A stretch of DNA of 64,000 nt from Pseudoprimorskyibacter insulae (GCF_900302505.1 NZ_OMOJ01000002.1:186001-250000); one strand, 5' to 3'. Shown: positions 1-8,884, counted from the stretch's first letter. Numbers and translations are program-made. Notes: generated by a model from the letters alone, not told the origin.

Positions 1-89
1 TTGAAGGCGGCGTGACTGCGCCAAAGAAAAACCAAAGTGGGCAGGGTAGGGTGATTCTTAAGGGCCGATTGCGGCTATGGGAGGATATC

Positions 90-1331
90 ATGAACGCTTT
101 GGATGCCATCCGCGCTGCGGATGCATACGATCCTTTTGACCTTAACAAACCCCATCCGACTTGGGCCGCTTTCCGCGAAGGCAGCCCGCTGTTTTATCAT
201 GAGCCGTCGGGGTATTGGGTCGCGTCCCGTTATGAGGACATCAAAGCCATTTTCGACGATTGGAAGTGCTTTTCATCCGAGAACGCGCAAAAGCCGATGC
301 GCCCGATGTGCGAGGCGGGCCGGCAGGTACTGAAGGATGGCGGGTTCACCGCCTATTCCGGCCTGACCGCGCGGGTTCCCCCGGATCACACGCGCATTCG
401 CAAGATCGCGCAGGGCTGTTTTGGCCCCCGCCGGTTCAAATCGATTGAGCCGCAGATCGAACAAATCGTCGCCCGCCATCTGGATGTCTTGCAAGAGGCC
501 GGCAAAACCGGCCCCGTCGATTTCTGGAAAGAGGTCGCCTATCCGGTGCCGGCCCATGTGCTGTTCACGCTGATGGGCATCCCCGAAGAAGACGTGCCCA
601 AGATCAAGCGCTACGGCGAGGCGCGGGTTGCCATGACCTGGTCGGACCTGACCGACGAAGAGCAGATCCCCGTCGCCCATGCGATGGTGGAATATTGGAA
701 CTACATCCACGACCTGCTGGACAAACGCCGCAAAGAACCGGGCGATGATTTCCCGTCGGACCTGCTGCGCCTTCAGTCCGAAGGGGCCGAGATCACCGAC
801 GATGAAATCGCAGGTGTTCTGTATTCCACGCTGTTCGCTGGGCATGAAACCACATCGACCTTGATGGGCAATTCCATCATCACGCTGATGAGCAATCAGG
901 ACGCGTGGGACGCGATCAAGGCCGATCCGGCCAAGATCCCCAATGCGGTGGAAGAGATCCTGCGCTATTCGCCCTCGGTCGTCGGTTGGCGGCGCAAGGC
1001 GCGCTATGCCACCAAGGTTGGCGATGTCGAGCTGCCGGAAGGCGCCGAAGTGCTCATGCTGACCGGGTCGGCCAACCGCGATGAAGGCCAGTTCACGAAC
1101 GGTGAAGCGCTGGACATCGAACGCAAGAACGCCCGCACGCACCTCAGCTTTGGCTACGGCATTCACTATTGCCTTGGGTTCCAACTGGCCAAGATGGAGG
1201 GGCAGATCGTTCTGCGCCAATTGGCCGAACGCTTCCCGTCATTGCGCCTTGCTGACGGGTTTGAGGCGACTTTCCTAAGAAACATCACTTTCCGTGTTCC
1301 GACATCCGTCATGGTGGACTGGGACAGGTGA
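90..1331 (+). CDS. Cytochrome P450 (bacterial class I type)
   Basis: A soluble P450 monooxygenase of about 413 residues, the usual bacterial length. The I-helix oxygen-binding motif AGHETTS, the ExxR motif in EEILRYSP and the heme loop FGYGIHYCLG are all present; the heme-ligating cysteine is residue 361. I chose the ATG at 90 because GGAGG lies just upstream; an in-frame GTG at 12 would add 26 basic residues with no homology feel. The stop overlaps the next gene by 4 bases, so it heads operon A. Its likely electron donor is the 2Fe-2S ferredoxin at 7785; no ferredoxin reductase is visible. The substrate is unknown and is presumably the compound the operon degrades. Confidence 0.93.
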   Translation: MNALDAIRAADAYDPFDLNKPHPTWAAFREGSPLFYHEPSGYWVASRYEDIKAIFDDWKCFSSENAQKPMRPMCEAGRQVLKDGGFTAYSGLTARVPPDHTRIRKIAQGCFGPRRFKSIEPQIEQIVARHLDVLQEAGKTGPVDFWKEVAYPVPAHVLFTLMGIPEEDVPKIKRYGEARVAMTWSDLTDEEQIPVAHAMVEYWNYIHDLLDKRRKEPGDDFPSDLLRLQSEGAEITDDEIAGVLYSTLFAGHETTSTLMGNSIITLMSNQDAWDAIKADPAKIPNAVEEILRYSPSVVGWRRKARYATKVGDVELPEGAEVLMLTGSANRDEGQFTNGEALDIERKNARTHLSFGYGIHYCLGFQLAKMEGQIVLRQLAERFPSLRLADGFEATFLRNITFRVPTSVMVDWDR

Positions 1332-2401
1332 GTATGGGGGACAATTTGTACACACTCGACTTTTCGAACATCGGTTCTGCCGATCATGCCCGCGTGGGCG
1401 GCAAATGCGCTTCGCTTGGGGAAATGACCCAAGCGGGCGTCGCCGTGCCTCCGGGGTTTGCTGTCACCACCGAAGCCTATTCGGCGATGCTGGATCACCA
1501 TGGGCTGCGCGATGAAATCGCACGGCACCTTGCGGGCGTTGATCCCGAAGATCTGGATAGCGTGGACCGCGCGGCGCAGGCGATCCGCATCCGCATCCGG
1601 TCACACCGTTTGCCGGATGAGGTAGAGGCCGGCATTCGCACTGCCTATGCCGCTATGGGCGAAGATATGCCCGTCGCGGTCCGGTCCTCGGCCACCGCCG
1701 AAGACCTGCCGGACGCCAGCTTTGCCGGGCAGCAAGACACCTACCTGTGGGTCAAAGGCGCCGATGATGTTGTCAGCCATGTGCGGGATTGCTGGGCCTC
1801 GCTTTATACCACGCGGGCCGTGGCCTACCGCGAAAAGAACAACATCCCGCATATCGATGTGCTGATGAGTGTGGGCGTTCAGAAGATGGTTAACGCCCGC
1901 GCCGCTGGCGTCGCCATGACGCTGGACCCGGGCACGGGCGACCGCACGCGGATCGTCATTGATGCATCTTGGGGGCTTGGGGAAATGGTGGTTTCTGGCG
2001 TTGTGACGCCGGACAATTACAGCGTCGAAAAGGTGCTGGAAGAAATCATCGACCGCAAAATCTCGGACAAGCATGTCGAGCTTGTGGGGGACGCCGCCGC
2101 CGGTGAGGCCGTGGAGCGCGAGGTGGAGGACGCGCGCCGCAAAGTGCCTTGCCTGAGTGATGCAGAGGTTCTGGCCGTGGCCCGTTTGGCCAAGCGGTTA
2201 GAGCGTCAGAACAAATGCCCACAAGACGTGGAATGGGCAATTGATGCCGACCTGCCCGCCGGGGAAAACCTTCTGGCGCTGCAAAGCCGGCCTGAAACGA
2301 TCTGGTCTCAGAAAAAGAAAGACAAACCAAAGTCGTCCTATTCGACCGGCATGATGTCGATCGTCGGGACACTGAACAACCCTTACGGGGCGCGTTCCTA
2401 G
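1328..2401 (+). CDS. PEP synthase-like ATP-grasp subunit of a split phosphohistidine dikinase
   Basis: This 357-residue protein corresponds only to the N-terminal ATP-binding domain (PPDK_N) of PEP synthase. It has the motif VRSSATAEDLPDASFAGQQ (residues 118-136), WGLGEMVVSG, and a closing LALQSRPET segment. It would transfer phosphate from ATP to the histidine of the partner encoded 40 bp downstream. The separate ATP-grasp plus His-domain arrangement matches phenylphosphate synthase of anaerobic phenol degraders, and the domain order matches rifampicin phosphotransferase. The start is GTG at 1328 (GTGA overlap with the P450) or ATG at 1334. The substrate cannot be read from this subunit. Confidence 0.88.
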   Translation: MSMGDNLYTLDFSNIGSADHARVGGKCASLGEMTQAGVAVPPGFAVTTEAYSAMLDHHGLRDEIARHLAGVDPEDLDSVDRAAQAIRIRIRSHRLPDEVEAGIRTAYAAMGEDMPVAVRSSATAEDLPDASFAGQQDTYLWVKGADDVVSHVRDCWASLYTTRAVAYREKNNIPHIDVLMSVGVQKMVNARAAGVAMTLDPGTGDRTRIVIDASWGLGEMVVSGVVTPDNYSVEKVLEEIIDRKISDKHVELVGDAAAGEAVEREVEDARRKVPCLSDAEVLAVARLAKRLERQNKCPQDVEWAIDADLPAGENLLALQSRPETIWSQKKKDKPKSSYSTGMMSIVGTLNNPYGARS

Positions 2402-2441
2402 AGGCCGGACAAAGTAATCCATTCAGGGAGGATCTGAGAGA

Positions 2442-4256
2442 ATGGACGTAAAAGCATCGCTGTTTCCCAGCGCATATGACGTACCCGCCCCGCAGGGTGC
2501 GGAAGATTGGAAAAGCATCTATCCCTACTACATGCAATTCCAACCCTCGCGCCGCGAAACAGAGGACCAGAAGTTCTGGTTCTGCAATAGTCAGCACTGG
2601 CCGACGCCGTTCAAGCCGTTTGACTGTGTCATGGTTGAATTCGCCACCAAGTGCCTTGGCCAATACAACACCCGTCACCTTCTGGTGCCGCCCGCGAATG
2701 GCGTCGATTACCGTATCCTGAATGGCTATGTGTATTTTTCGCCTATCGGGGTGGAGCCGAGCAAGATTGAGGCGCGTATTCCCGAATTCCTCGACCGTGC
2801 GGGCCACTATTATCAGAACTGGGATAGTCTTCTGGCCAACTGGAAGAAAAAGGTTCTGGCCACCATTGATGAGTTGAACGCCCTGTCGTTTGAGGCTCTG
2901 CCGGACGTGGTGGACGCGGAAAAGGTTAAGGGCGGCGTTGGTCTTGACCCGACAACCGATCTGTTCGCGACCTACGATAAGGCGATCCACCTGTGCTATG
3001 TCACTTGGCAGTATCACTTTGAATTTCTGAACCTTGGCTATGCCGCCTATCTGGATTTCTTCGGCTTTGTCAAAGAACAGTTCCCCTCGATCCCCGATCA
3101 GGCGATTGCCAAGATGGTGCAGGGTGTCGATTCCGAACTGTTCCGCCCGGATGATGAGCTGAAAAAGCTGGCCAAGCTGGCGGTTGAGCTGGGTTTGGTC
3201 GATGCGCTGAACACCGGGTCGGTTGACGATGCCTTGGCCGCCGTTGCCGCTGCGCCGAATGGCCAGAAGTGGCTTGATGCGTGGAAAGCATCGCAAGATC
3301 CGTGGTTCAACTTTACTTCTGGTAACGGGTTCTATTCGTCCGACAAATACTGGATCGACCATCTGGATATCCCGATGGGGTATCTGCGCGACTATATTCA
3401 GCGCCTGTTGGACGGCGATGAAATCATGCGCCCGACCGAAAAGCTGTTGTCGGAGCGTGACCGCATCACCGCCGAATACCGCGAGATGATGGACGAAGAG
3501 GCGCAGGCTGTCTTTGATGGCAAACTGGGCCTGTCGCGCACCGTGTTCCCCTATGTGGAAGATCACAACTTCTATATCGAGCATTGGGCGCTGGGCGTCT
3601 TCTGGCGCAAGATGCGTGAACTGTCGCAGCTTCTGGCCGATCAGGGCTTCTGGCAGAACCCGGATGATATGTTCTACCTGAACCGCAACGAAGTGCGCGA
3701 TGTTCTGTGGGACTATTCCAGCGCATGGGCGACGGGGGGCGAAAAGGCCGGGACCGACTATTGGCCCGCCGAGATTGAGCGTCGCCGCAAGATCGTCGAC
3801 ACGCTGGCCGCGCAGCCTCCGATCCCGGCGCTGAACAATCCGCCAGAGGTGATTACCGAACCGTTCACCATCATGCTTTGGGGCATCACCTCGGAATCGA
3901 TCCAGCGTTGGGCGCAGGCCGATACCGCGGGCGATGATCTGCAAGGCATGGCCGGATCGCCGGGTGTGGTCGAAGGCGTGGCGCGGGTTCTGCGCAGCCC
4001 CGACCAATTGGGCGAGCTGCAAAAGGGCGAAGTCCTGGTCACCCCAGTCACAGCACCGTCATGGGCCCCGGTCTTTGGCAAGATCAGCGCCGCCGTCACC
4101 GACATTGGCGGCATGATGAGCCACGCAGCCATCGTGTGCCGGGAATACGGTCTGCCTGCTGTCACCGGCACTGGCAACGCTTCGTCGCGGATCAAAACGG
4201 GGATGCGCGTGCGGGTGAATGGCAATGACGGCACCGTCACCATTCTGGACGAATAA
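2442..4256 (+). CDS. PEP-utilizing enzyme, substrate-binding and phosphohistidine subunit of the split dikinase
   Basis: A 604-residue protein preceded by a strong GGAGG. The last ~85 residues form a PEP-utilizer mobile domain: GSPGVVEG, then TDIGGMMSHAAIV with the phosphorylatable His561, then REYGLPAVTGTG and a terminal NGNDGTVTIL strand. The roughly 500 residues before it resemble the substrate-binding part of rifampicin phosphotransferase or phenylphosphate synthase subunit 1. The C-terminal PEP/pyruvate TIM barrel of PEP synthase is absent, so the acceptor is probably not pyruvate. With the 1328-2401 product it should phosphorylate an alcohol, phenol or enolizable ketone using ATP, giving AMP and phosphate. 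The acceptor is inferred from context only. Confidence 0.87.
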   Translation: MDVKASLFPSAYDVPAPQGAEDWKSIYPYYMQFQPSRRETEDQKFWFCNSQHWPTPFKPFDCVMVEFATKCLGQYNTRHLLVPPANGVDYRILNGYVYFSPIGVEPSKIEARIPEFLDRAGHYYQNWDSLLANWKKKVLATIDELNALSFEALPDVVDAEKVKGGVGLDPTTDLFATYDKAIHLCYVTWQYHFEFLNLGYAAYLDFFGFVKEQFPSIPDQAIAKMVQGVDSELFRPDDELKKLAKLAVELGLVDALNTGSVDDALAAVAAAPNGQKWLDAWKASQDPWFNFTSGNGFYSSDKYWIDHLDIPMGYLRDYIQRLLDGDEIMRPTEKLLSERDRITAEYREMMDEEAQAVFDGKLGLSRTVFPYVEDHNFYIEHWALGVFWRKMRELSQLLADQGFWQNPDDMFYLNRNEVRDVLWDYSSAWATGGEKAGTDYWPAEIERRRKIVDTLAAQPPIPALNNPPEVITEPFTIMLWGITSESIQRWAQADTAGDDLQGMAGSPGVVEGVARVLRSPDQLGELQKGEVLVTPVTAPSWAPVFGKISAAVTDIGGMMSHAAIVCREYGLPAVTGTGNASSRIKTGMRVRVNGNDGTVTILDE

Positions 4257-4267
4257 GACAGGCAGGC

Positions 4268-4285
4268 GGGGCGCTTCGGCGCCCC
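4268..4285 (+). other. Intercistronic GC hairpin with UUCG tetraloop
   Basis: GGGGCGC and GCGCCCC form a 7-bp stem around TTCG, 11 bases after the dikinase stop codon and 24 bases before the first HD gene. There is no T-tract, so it is more likely an mRNA stabilising or partial processing element than a terminator. Confidence 0.6.
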
Positions 4286-4309
4286 CCAGTTTCCACCGAC
4301 GGGGTCACC

Positions 4310-4915
4310 ATGTCTGACGATGCGACGAACCTGAAACGCTACGACCCGGTTTGGGCCGCAGCCGAGCCTTACATGCGGGCGCGCAAGAACGACATTCACA
4401 TCCCGCTGTCTTTCGCCTGGGCCAAGGTACTGGTGGATCACTACACGGATGCCGACCGCGATATCTGCCTTTTGGCGATCCTGCTGCATGACATCGGGTG
4501 GTATTCCATCGACATGGATCGGATCATCGCCGAAGGATTCCGGTCGGAAAATGTGCTGCAATCGGATGTGCGCTATCTGCATGAGGCCGAAGGCGTGCGA
4601 CTGGGAGCCGAAGTGCTGCGCCAGACCGGCTGGTCCGAAGATGTCATCGCCGCCGTTTGTGAAATCATCGACGGGCATGACACCCGCCCCGACCCGCGCC
4701 ACCTGAACGACCGGATCGTGCGCGATGCCGATAAGCTTTGGCGGTACGAAGTCACCGGGATCGGTGTGGCCGCCGATTGGTTTGGCGTGACGCCCCATGC
4801 CTATGCCGACCGGCTTGAAGGCGAATTGGCCAAGCTGGAAACCGAACTGGGCCTTGAACTGGCCACTGCGGAACTGGCCCGCAGCCGCGCCCGCCTGATG
4901 CTTCACGTGCTTTAG
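4310..4915 (+). CDS. HD-domain metalloprotein, copy 1
   Basis: A 201-residue HD-superfamily protein. Candidate metal ligands are His30, His60-Asp61 (LLHDIGW), His91, His123 (IIDGHDT) and an Asp in VRDADK (139 or 141). This H-HD-H-H-D pattern is the six-ligand dinuclear site shared by some HD phosphohydrolases and by the HD diiron oxygenases (PhnZ, TmpB, myo-inositol oxygenase). It is paralogous to the gene at 6362, with almost identical ligand spacing. It lies between the dikinase and an aldehyde dehydrogenase, so it may hydrolyse or oxidise a pathway intermediate, perhaps a phosphorylated one. The substrate is unknown. Confidence 0.85.
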   Translation: MSDDATNLKRYDPVWAAAEPYMRARKNDIHIPLSFAWAKVLVDHYTDADRDICLLAILLHDIGWYSIDMDRIIAEGFRSENVLQSDVRYLHEAEGVRLGAEVLRQTGWSEDVIAAVCEIIDGHDTRPDPRHLNDRIVRDADKLWRYEVTGIGVAADWFGVTPHAYADRLEGELAKLETELGLELATAELARSRARLMLHVL

Positions 4916-4925
4916 GATACAGACG

Positions 4926-6365
4926 ATGCAGATGTTTATTGACGGCGCATGGGCCGAGGCCGCCGAGGGCGGACGCCTGTCCGTGACCGACCCGCAGACC
5001 GGGTCTGAGGTGGACAGCGTGCCAAGCGGCACCGCCACTGATGCCGACCGCGCCATTCGGGCGGCAGATCGGGCCATGGCCCTATGGCGCAAGGTGCCGA
5101 TGATCGAACGGGTGCGCATCCAAAAGGCCTGCGCCGAGGCGATGCGCCAGCACGCCGATGAGGTCGGCGTTTTGCTGCACCGCGAATTGGGCCGCCCCCT
5201 TGCCGCCTGTCAGGCCGAAATTGCCCGTTCCGCCGATCTGCTGGACATCTACGCCGAGGAAGGCCTGCGCCTGTCTGCGACCATGCCGCTTGGTGGGGCG
5301 GACGGGGAACGCACCATCGTGACGCGCGAACCGGTTGGTGTTGTGGTGGCGATTGCGCCGTTCAACTACCCGGTGACGCTGTTGATGTTCAAACTGGGCG
5401 CGGCGCTGATTGCGGGCTGTACCGTCGTGGCCAAGCCCGCCGAGGATACACCGCTTTCCACCCTGCGACTGGCCGAGATTTTCCATCAGGCGGGACTGCC
5501 CAAGGGGTGTTTCAACGTGGTGACGGGAACCGGGGTGGGGATTGGCGCGGCGCTGGTCGAACATCCCATCCCCCGTAAGATTGCCTTTACCGGTGGCACC
5601 GCAGCGGGCAAGGCGATTGCTGCCGCCGCCGCAGGAACGTTGAAACGCCTGACGCTGGAACTGGGCGGGCATAGTGCCGCGATTGTCTGCGCCGATGCGG
5701 ATATCGACAAGGCCGCCGCAGCGATCTGCCGCCATGGGTTCGCCAATTCGGGGCAGTTTTGCTATCGCGTCAACCGGGTCTTCGTGGAACGCCCCGTCTA
5801 TGACGCGTTTCTGGCGGCGCTGGCGCAAAGGGCGAAGGCGCTGACCGTTGCGCCCGCTGGTGGCGTTGGTGATCTGGGGCCGTTGGTCAATGACAAGATC
5901 CTGTCCACCAGCATCCGCCAAAGCGACGATGCCCGCGCCAAAGGCGCCCGCATTCTGACGGGCGGGGCGCGGCTGACGGGGGCGGGCTATGACGGCGGGT
6001 GCTATTTCCCGCCGACGCTGATTGCCGATGCCACACCTGATATGCTGGTGATGCGCGAAGAAACCTTTGGCCCGCTGATCGGGATCACGCCCGTCGATAC
6101 CGCCGCCGAGGCGCTGCGCCTGACCAATGACAGCCTGTATGGTTTGGCGGGCTTTGTCTTTTGCCGCGATCTGGCCAAGGGGCTGGCCCTTTGCGAAGGG
6201 ATCGAGGCCGGGTCGGTCTGGCTCAATGATATTCAACGCTCATCGCATCACGTGCCGTTCGGCGGCATGAAACAGAGCGGGATTGGCCGCGAAAAGGGGC
6301 GCTACGGCGTTGAATCCTATCTGGAATACAAAACCATGTACTTAAGCTACGAGGTGCCGGAATGA
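4926..6365 (+). CDS. NAD(P)-dependent aldehyde dehydrogenase (succinate-semialdehyde dehydrogenase-like)
   Basis: 479 residues, full length for the ALDH superfamily. The general base Glu245 (LELGG) and nucleophile Cys279 (NSGQFC) are both present with the usual 34-residue separation, and the Rossmann motif FTGGTAAGKAI is visible. It should oxidise an aldehyde released in the pathway to the acid. The closest look is to succinate-semialdehyde or lactaldehyde-type enzymes, but this does not fix the substrate. It starts 10 bases after HD copy 1 and its TGA overlaps the ATG of HD copy 2. Confidence 0.92.
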   Translation: MQMFIDGAWAEAAEGGRLSVTDPQTGSEVDSVPSGTATDADRAIRAADRAMALWRKVPMIERVRIQKACAEAMRQHADEVGVLLHRELGRPLAACQAEIARSADLLDIYAEEGLRLSATMPLGGADGERTIVTREPVGVVVAIAPFNYPVTLLMFKLGAALIAGCTVVAKPAEDTPLSTLRLAEIFHQAGLPKGCFNVVTGTGVGIGAALVEHPIPRKIAFTGGTAAGKAIAAAAAGTLKRLTLELGGHSAAIVCADADIDKAAAAICRHGFANSGQFCYRVNRVFVERPVYDAFLAALAQRAKALTVAPAGGVGDLGPLVNDKILSTSIRQSDDARAKGARILTGGARLTGAGYDGGCYFPPTLIADATPDMLVMREETFGPLIGITPVDTAAEALRLTNDSLYGLAGFVFCRDLAKGLALCEGIEAGSVWLNDIQRSSHHVPFGGMKQSGIGREKGRYGVESYLEYKTMYLSYEVPE

Positions 6366-7018
6366 CCCCGGAACAGGTGTTTGAACCCCGCGATTTGCCC
6401 TTGTGGGACGCCGCAAAGCCATTCCTGGACGTGCGCAACAACGACGAACACACGATCATTGCCTATGCGCTGGCCAAGGTGCTGTTGGCCGAAACGCCCG
6501 AAGCGGATGAAAGCGTCGTTCTGCCTGCGATCCTGCTGCATGATATCGGTTGGAAAATGATCCCCGAGGATCTGCTGTTGCAGGCCATCGGGCGGCGGCC
6601 AACGCGGCTTGATCTGGTGCGCGACCATGAACTGCACGGCGTTGAAATGGCGCGTGAGATCCTTGAGCGTCTGCGCCCCGAAGGCGTCGATATCGCGGCG
6701 GTGCTAGAGATCATCGACGGGCATGACACGGTCAAGCACGCCAAATCCATCAATGACGCCGTGGTCAAGGATGCCGACAAGGGCTGGCGGTCTACCCCGC
6801 ACGGGATGCGCACGATTGCCGGCTGGTACGATGTGCCGCTGTCGGAAATCGTGCTGATGCTGGCCGAACGGTCAAACCCCCTGATGCTGACCCCCGCAGG
6901 CCGCGCCATGGCCGAAAGCCAGACCGCCGCCATCAAGGCCGAGATCATGATCTCGCATTACTTGGGCCGCGGCCCGGAATTTCCGAACTACCGACTGACA
7001 GGAGGCAACGCATGGTGA
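6362..7018 (+). CDS. HD-domain metalloprotein, copy 2
   Basis: 218 residues, paralogous to the product of 4310-4915. It keeps the same ligand set: His30, His60-Asp61 (LLHDIGW), His92, His121 (IIDGHDT) and Asp in VKDADK (137 or 139). It differs by a longer loop after the HD pair and a longer C-terminal tail. The gene overlaps the ALDH upstream (ATGA) and the SDR downstream by 7 bases, so translation is coupled. Two diverged copies in one operon suggest two related substrates or a heteromer; either phosphohydrolase or diiron oxygenase chemistry is possible. Confidence 0.85.
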   Translation: MTPEQVFEPRDLPLWDAAKPFLDVRNNDEHTIIAYALAKVLLAETPEADESVVLPAILLHDIGWKMIPEDLLLQAIGRRPTRLDLVRDHELHGVEMAREILERLRPEGVDIAAVLEIIDGHDTVKHAKSINDAVVKDADKGWRSTPHGMRTIAGWYDVPLSEIVLMLAERSNPLMLTPAGRAMAESQTAAIKAEIMISHYLGRGPEFPNYRLTGGNAW

Positions 7019-7773
7019 AGGATTTGGGCCTTGCGGGCAAACGGGTGATTGTCACCGGGGCCGCTGGCGGCTTGGGCCGGGCCTTTGCGCAGGATTTCTG
7101 TGATGCCGGGGCGCAGGTGCTGGTTGCCGATATAAACGCCGATGGCGCGGCAAAAACCGCCGCTGACCTGTCGAAACATGGCACCTGCTTTGGTGCGGCT
7201 GTGGATGTCAGCAATACCGAAAGCTGCCGGGCCTTGGCCGATACCGCCAAGCAAACCATGGGCGGCGTCGATATCCTGATCAACAACGCCGCGCTTTATG
7301 CCGGTCTGGAACGGCGCAACTTTGAGGACATTGACGAAGATGTCTGGGACAAGGTCATGGCCGTCAACATCAAGGGCGTTTGGCAAATGTGCCGGGCCGT
7401 GTCGCCGCTGCTGCGGGCGGCGGGCGGTGGGTCCATCGTCAATGTTGCCTCGGCCACGGTGTTTTCAGGATCGCCGCAATGGATGCATTACGTCGCCTCA
7501 AAAGGTGCGGTGATCGCCATGTCGCGGGTGATGGCCAAGGAAATGGGCGGTGATCAGATCCGCGTCAACGTGCTGGCACCGGGGTTCACCCTGACCGATG
7601 CCAGCTTTGACCATATCGCCGACGCGCGGGGCTATGGCGTGGATCGGTCCTCGCTCAAACGTAATGCCGAGGTGGGCGATATCACCGGGGCCGCGCTTTA
7701 TCTGGCGTCGGATCTGGCCGGGTTTGTGACGGGTCAGACCCTGATCGTCGACGGCGGCAAACAATTCATCTGA
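7012..7773 (+). CDS. Short-chain dehydrogenase/reductase
   Basis: A 253-residue classical SDR. It has the nucleotide-binding TGAAGGLGRA, the NNAA structural motif, the catalytic serine region, YVASK (Tyr-x3-Lys) and the C-terminal GQTLIVDGG. It would interconvert a secondary alcohol and a ketone with NAD(P). GGAGG precedes the ATG at 7012. Its place at the end of operon A suggests oxidation of a hydroxylated P450 product. Confidence 0.93.
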   Translation: MVKDLGLAGKRVIVTGAAGGLGRAFAQDFCDAGAQVLVADINADGAAKTAADLSKHGTCFGAAVDVSNTESCRALADTAKQTMGGVDILINNAALYAGLERRNFEDIDEDVWDKVMAVNIKGVWQMCRAVSPLLRAAGGGSIVNVASATVFSGSPQWMHYVASKGAVIAMSRVMAKEMGGDQIRVNVLAPGFTLTDASFDHIADARGYGVDRSSLKRNAEVGDITGAALYLASDLAGFVTGQTLIVDGGKQFI

Positions 7774-7784
7774 GGAGCAGAGAC

Positions 7785-8108
7785 ATGGTCAATGTCGTAT
7801 TCATCGAAGCGTCGGGCAACCGGCGCGACATCGACGTCCCCGAGGGCGAGCCGTTGATGTATGCCGCGCGGGACGCGGGCGTTGTTGGGATCATTGCGGA
7901 ATGCGGCGGATCGGCCATGTGCGCGACTTGCCATTGCTATGTGGTCGAGGCCGCCGATGGGGCCTTGCCCGCGCCTGAGGCGAATGAGGCCGACACGATT
8001 GAATTCATGGGCAATGAGCCGCGCGAAAACAGCCGCCTGATGTGTCAGGTCAAGGCGACCCCGGCGCTGGAAGGCGCGGTGTTCGAAGTGGCCACCGGGC
8101 GGAGCTGA
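7785..8108 (+). CDS. [2Fe-2S] ferredoxin, putidaredoxin/adrenodoxin type
   Basis: 107 residues, the length of putidaredoxin. Cys40, Cys46, Cys49 and Cys87 show the C-x5-C-x2-C...C pattern, matching putidaredoxin almost position for position. It most likely carries electrons to the P450 encoded at the head of the same operon. No ferredoxin reductase gene is found in the window, so a reductase from elsewhere must serve it. It ends operon A, 2 bases from the convergent SDR gene. Confidence 0.95.
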   Translation: MVNVVFIEASGNRRDIDVPEGEPLMYAARDAGVVGIIAECGGSAMCATCHCYVVEAADGALPAPEANEADTIEFMGNEPRENSRLMCQVKATPALEGAVFEVATGRS

Positions 8109-8110
8109 TT

Positions 8111-8884
8111 TCAGCGCGCCAAGACCCCGCCATCAATCGTCAGCAGGCTTCCGGTCATGAAGTCGCTGGCGGGCGAGGACAGAAAGACCGCCGCGCCCTT
8201 GATTTCATCGGCGTGGCCCAACCGGCCAAGGGGCGTGTAGGCGGCCATGCGGGTGGCATCGTCTTCGGTGCGGGGGCGTGTTGGCGTGCGAAAGAACCCC
8301 GGCAGGATCGCGTTCACCTGAATATTCGACGGCGCATATTCCAAGGCCAGTTCCCGCGTCAGATTGGCAATCGCGCCTTTGGCGGCGGCGTAGGCGGGGC
8401 GCGGAAACAGACCCGCAGGGGCGGCCAGTCCGAACATCGACCCGATCAGGATGACCTTGCCATAGCCTTGGTCCACCATCAGCCGCAGCGCGGGCTGCAG
8501 TGTGTGAAACACACCGTCCAGATTGACGTTGATGACATGTCGCCAATCCTCGGGCGTCAGGTCATGCAGCGGCGCGGGGGTGCGTTCGGACACGCCGGCA
8601 TTGGCGATGACGATATCCAACGCACCTGCGCGGCCATGACAATCGGCAATCGCTTGGGTCAAGCCCGGCGCATCCGTCACATCGCCCTGCACGCCGATCG
8701 CATGGTGCCCGTCGCTTCGCAGATCAGCCATGGTGCGCGTCAGGTCGCCAGCGCTTCGGTCGAACAGCGTCACCTCGGCCCCGGCTTCGGACAGGCCAAA
8801 GGCCATGGCGCGGCCCAGCCCGCTTGCCCCGCCGGTGACAAAGGCCGACCGCCCCGCAAGGCCGAACATTGCCTGAAGGGTCAT
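8111..8884 (-). CDS. Short-chain dehydrogenase/reductase
   Basis: A 257-residue SDR with TGGASGLGRA near the N-terminus, NAG, YAAAK in the catalytic segment and GSLLTIDGG at the end. The start at 8884 forms an ATGA overlap with the acetoacetyl-CoA synthetase stop, so it is the last gene of operon B. It may oxidise a hydroxy acid or secondary alcohol feeding the carboxylase/CoA-ligase branch, for example 3-hydroxybutyrate-like compounds, but the substrate is not proven. Confidence 0.92.
   Translation of the reverse strand: MTLQAMFGLAGRSAFVTGGASGLGRAMAFGLSEAGAEVTLFDRSAGDLTRTMADLRSDGHHAIGVQGDVTDAPGLTQAIADCHGRAGALDIVIANAGVSERTPAPLHDLTPEDWRHVINVNLDGVFHTLQPALRLMVDQGYGKVILIGSMFGLAAPAGLFPRPAYAAAKGAIANLTRELALEYAPSNIQVNAILPGFFRTPTRPRTEDDATRMAAYTPLGRLGHADEIKGAAVFLSSPASDFMTGSLLTIDGGVLAR

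Noticed and set aside
1-89. End of an upstream gene (LKAA then TGA at 13-15) or an extended P450 N-terminus from GTG 12
   Set aside because: Fifteen bases are too few to judge an upstream gene, and the GGAGG before the ATG at 90 favours the shorter P450.
2046-4022. 658-codon open frame on the minus strand opposite the dikinase genes
   Set aside because: It is a codon-phase shadow of two well-supported genes, with no recognisable domain and no ribosome site.
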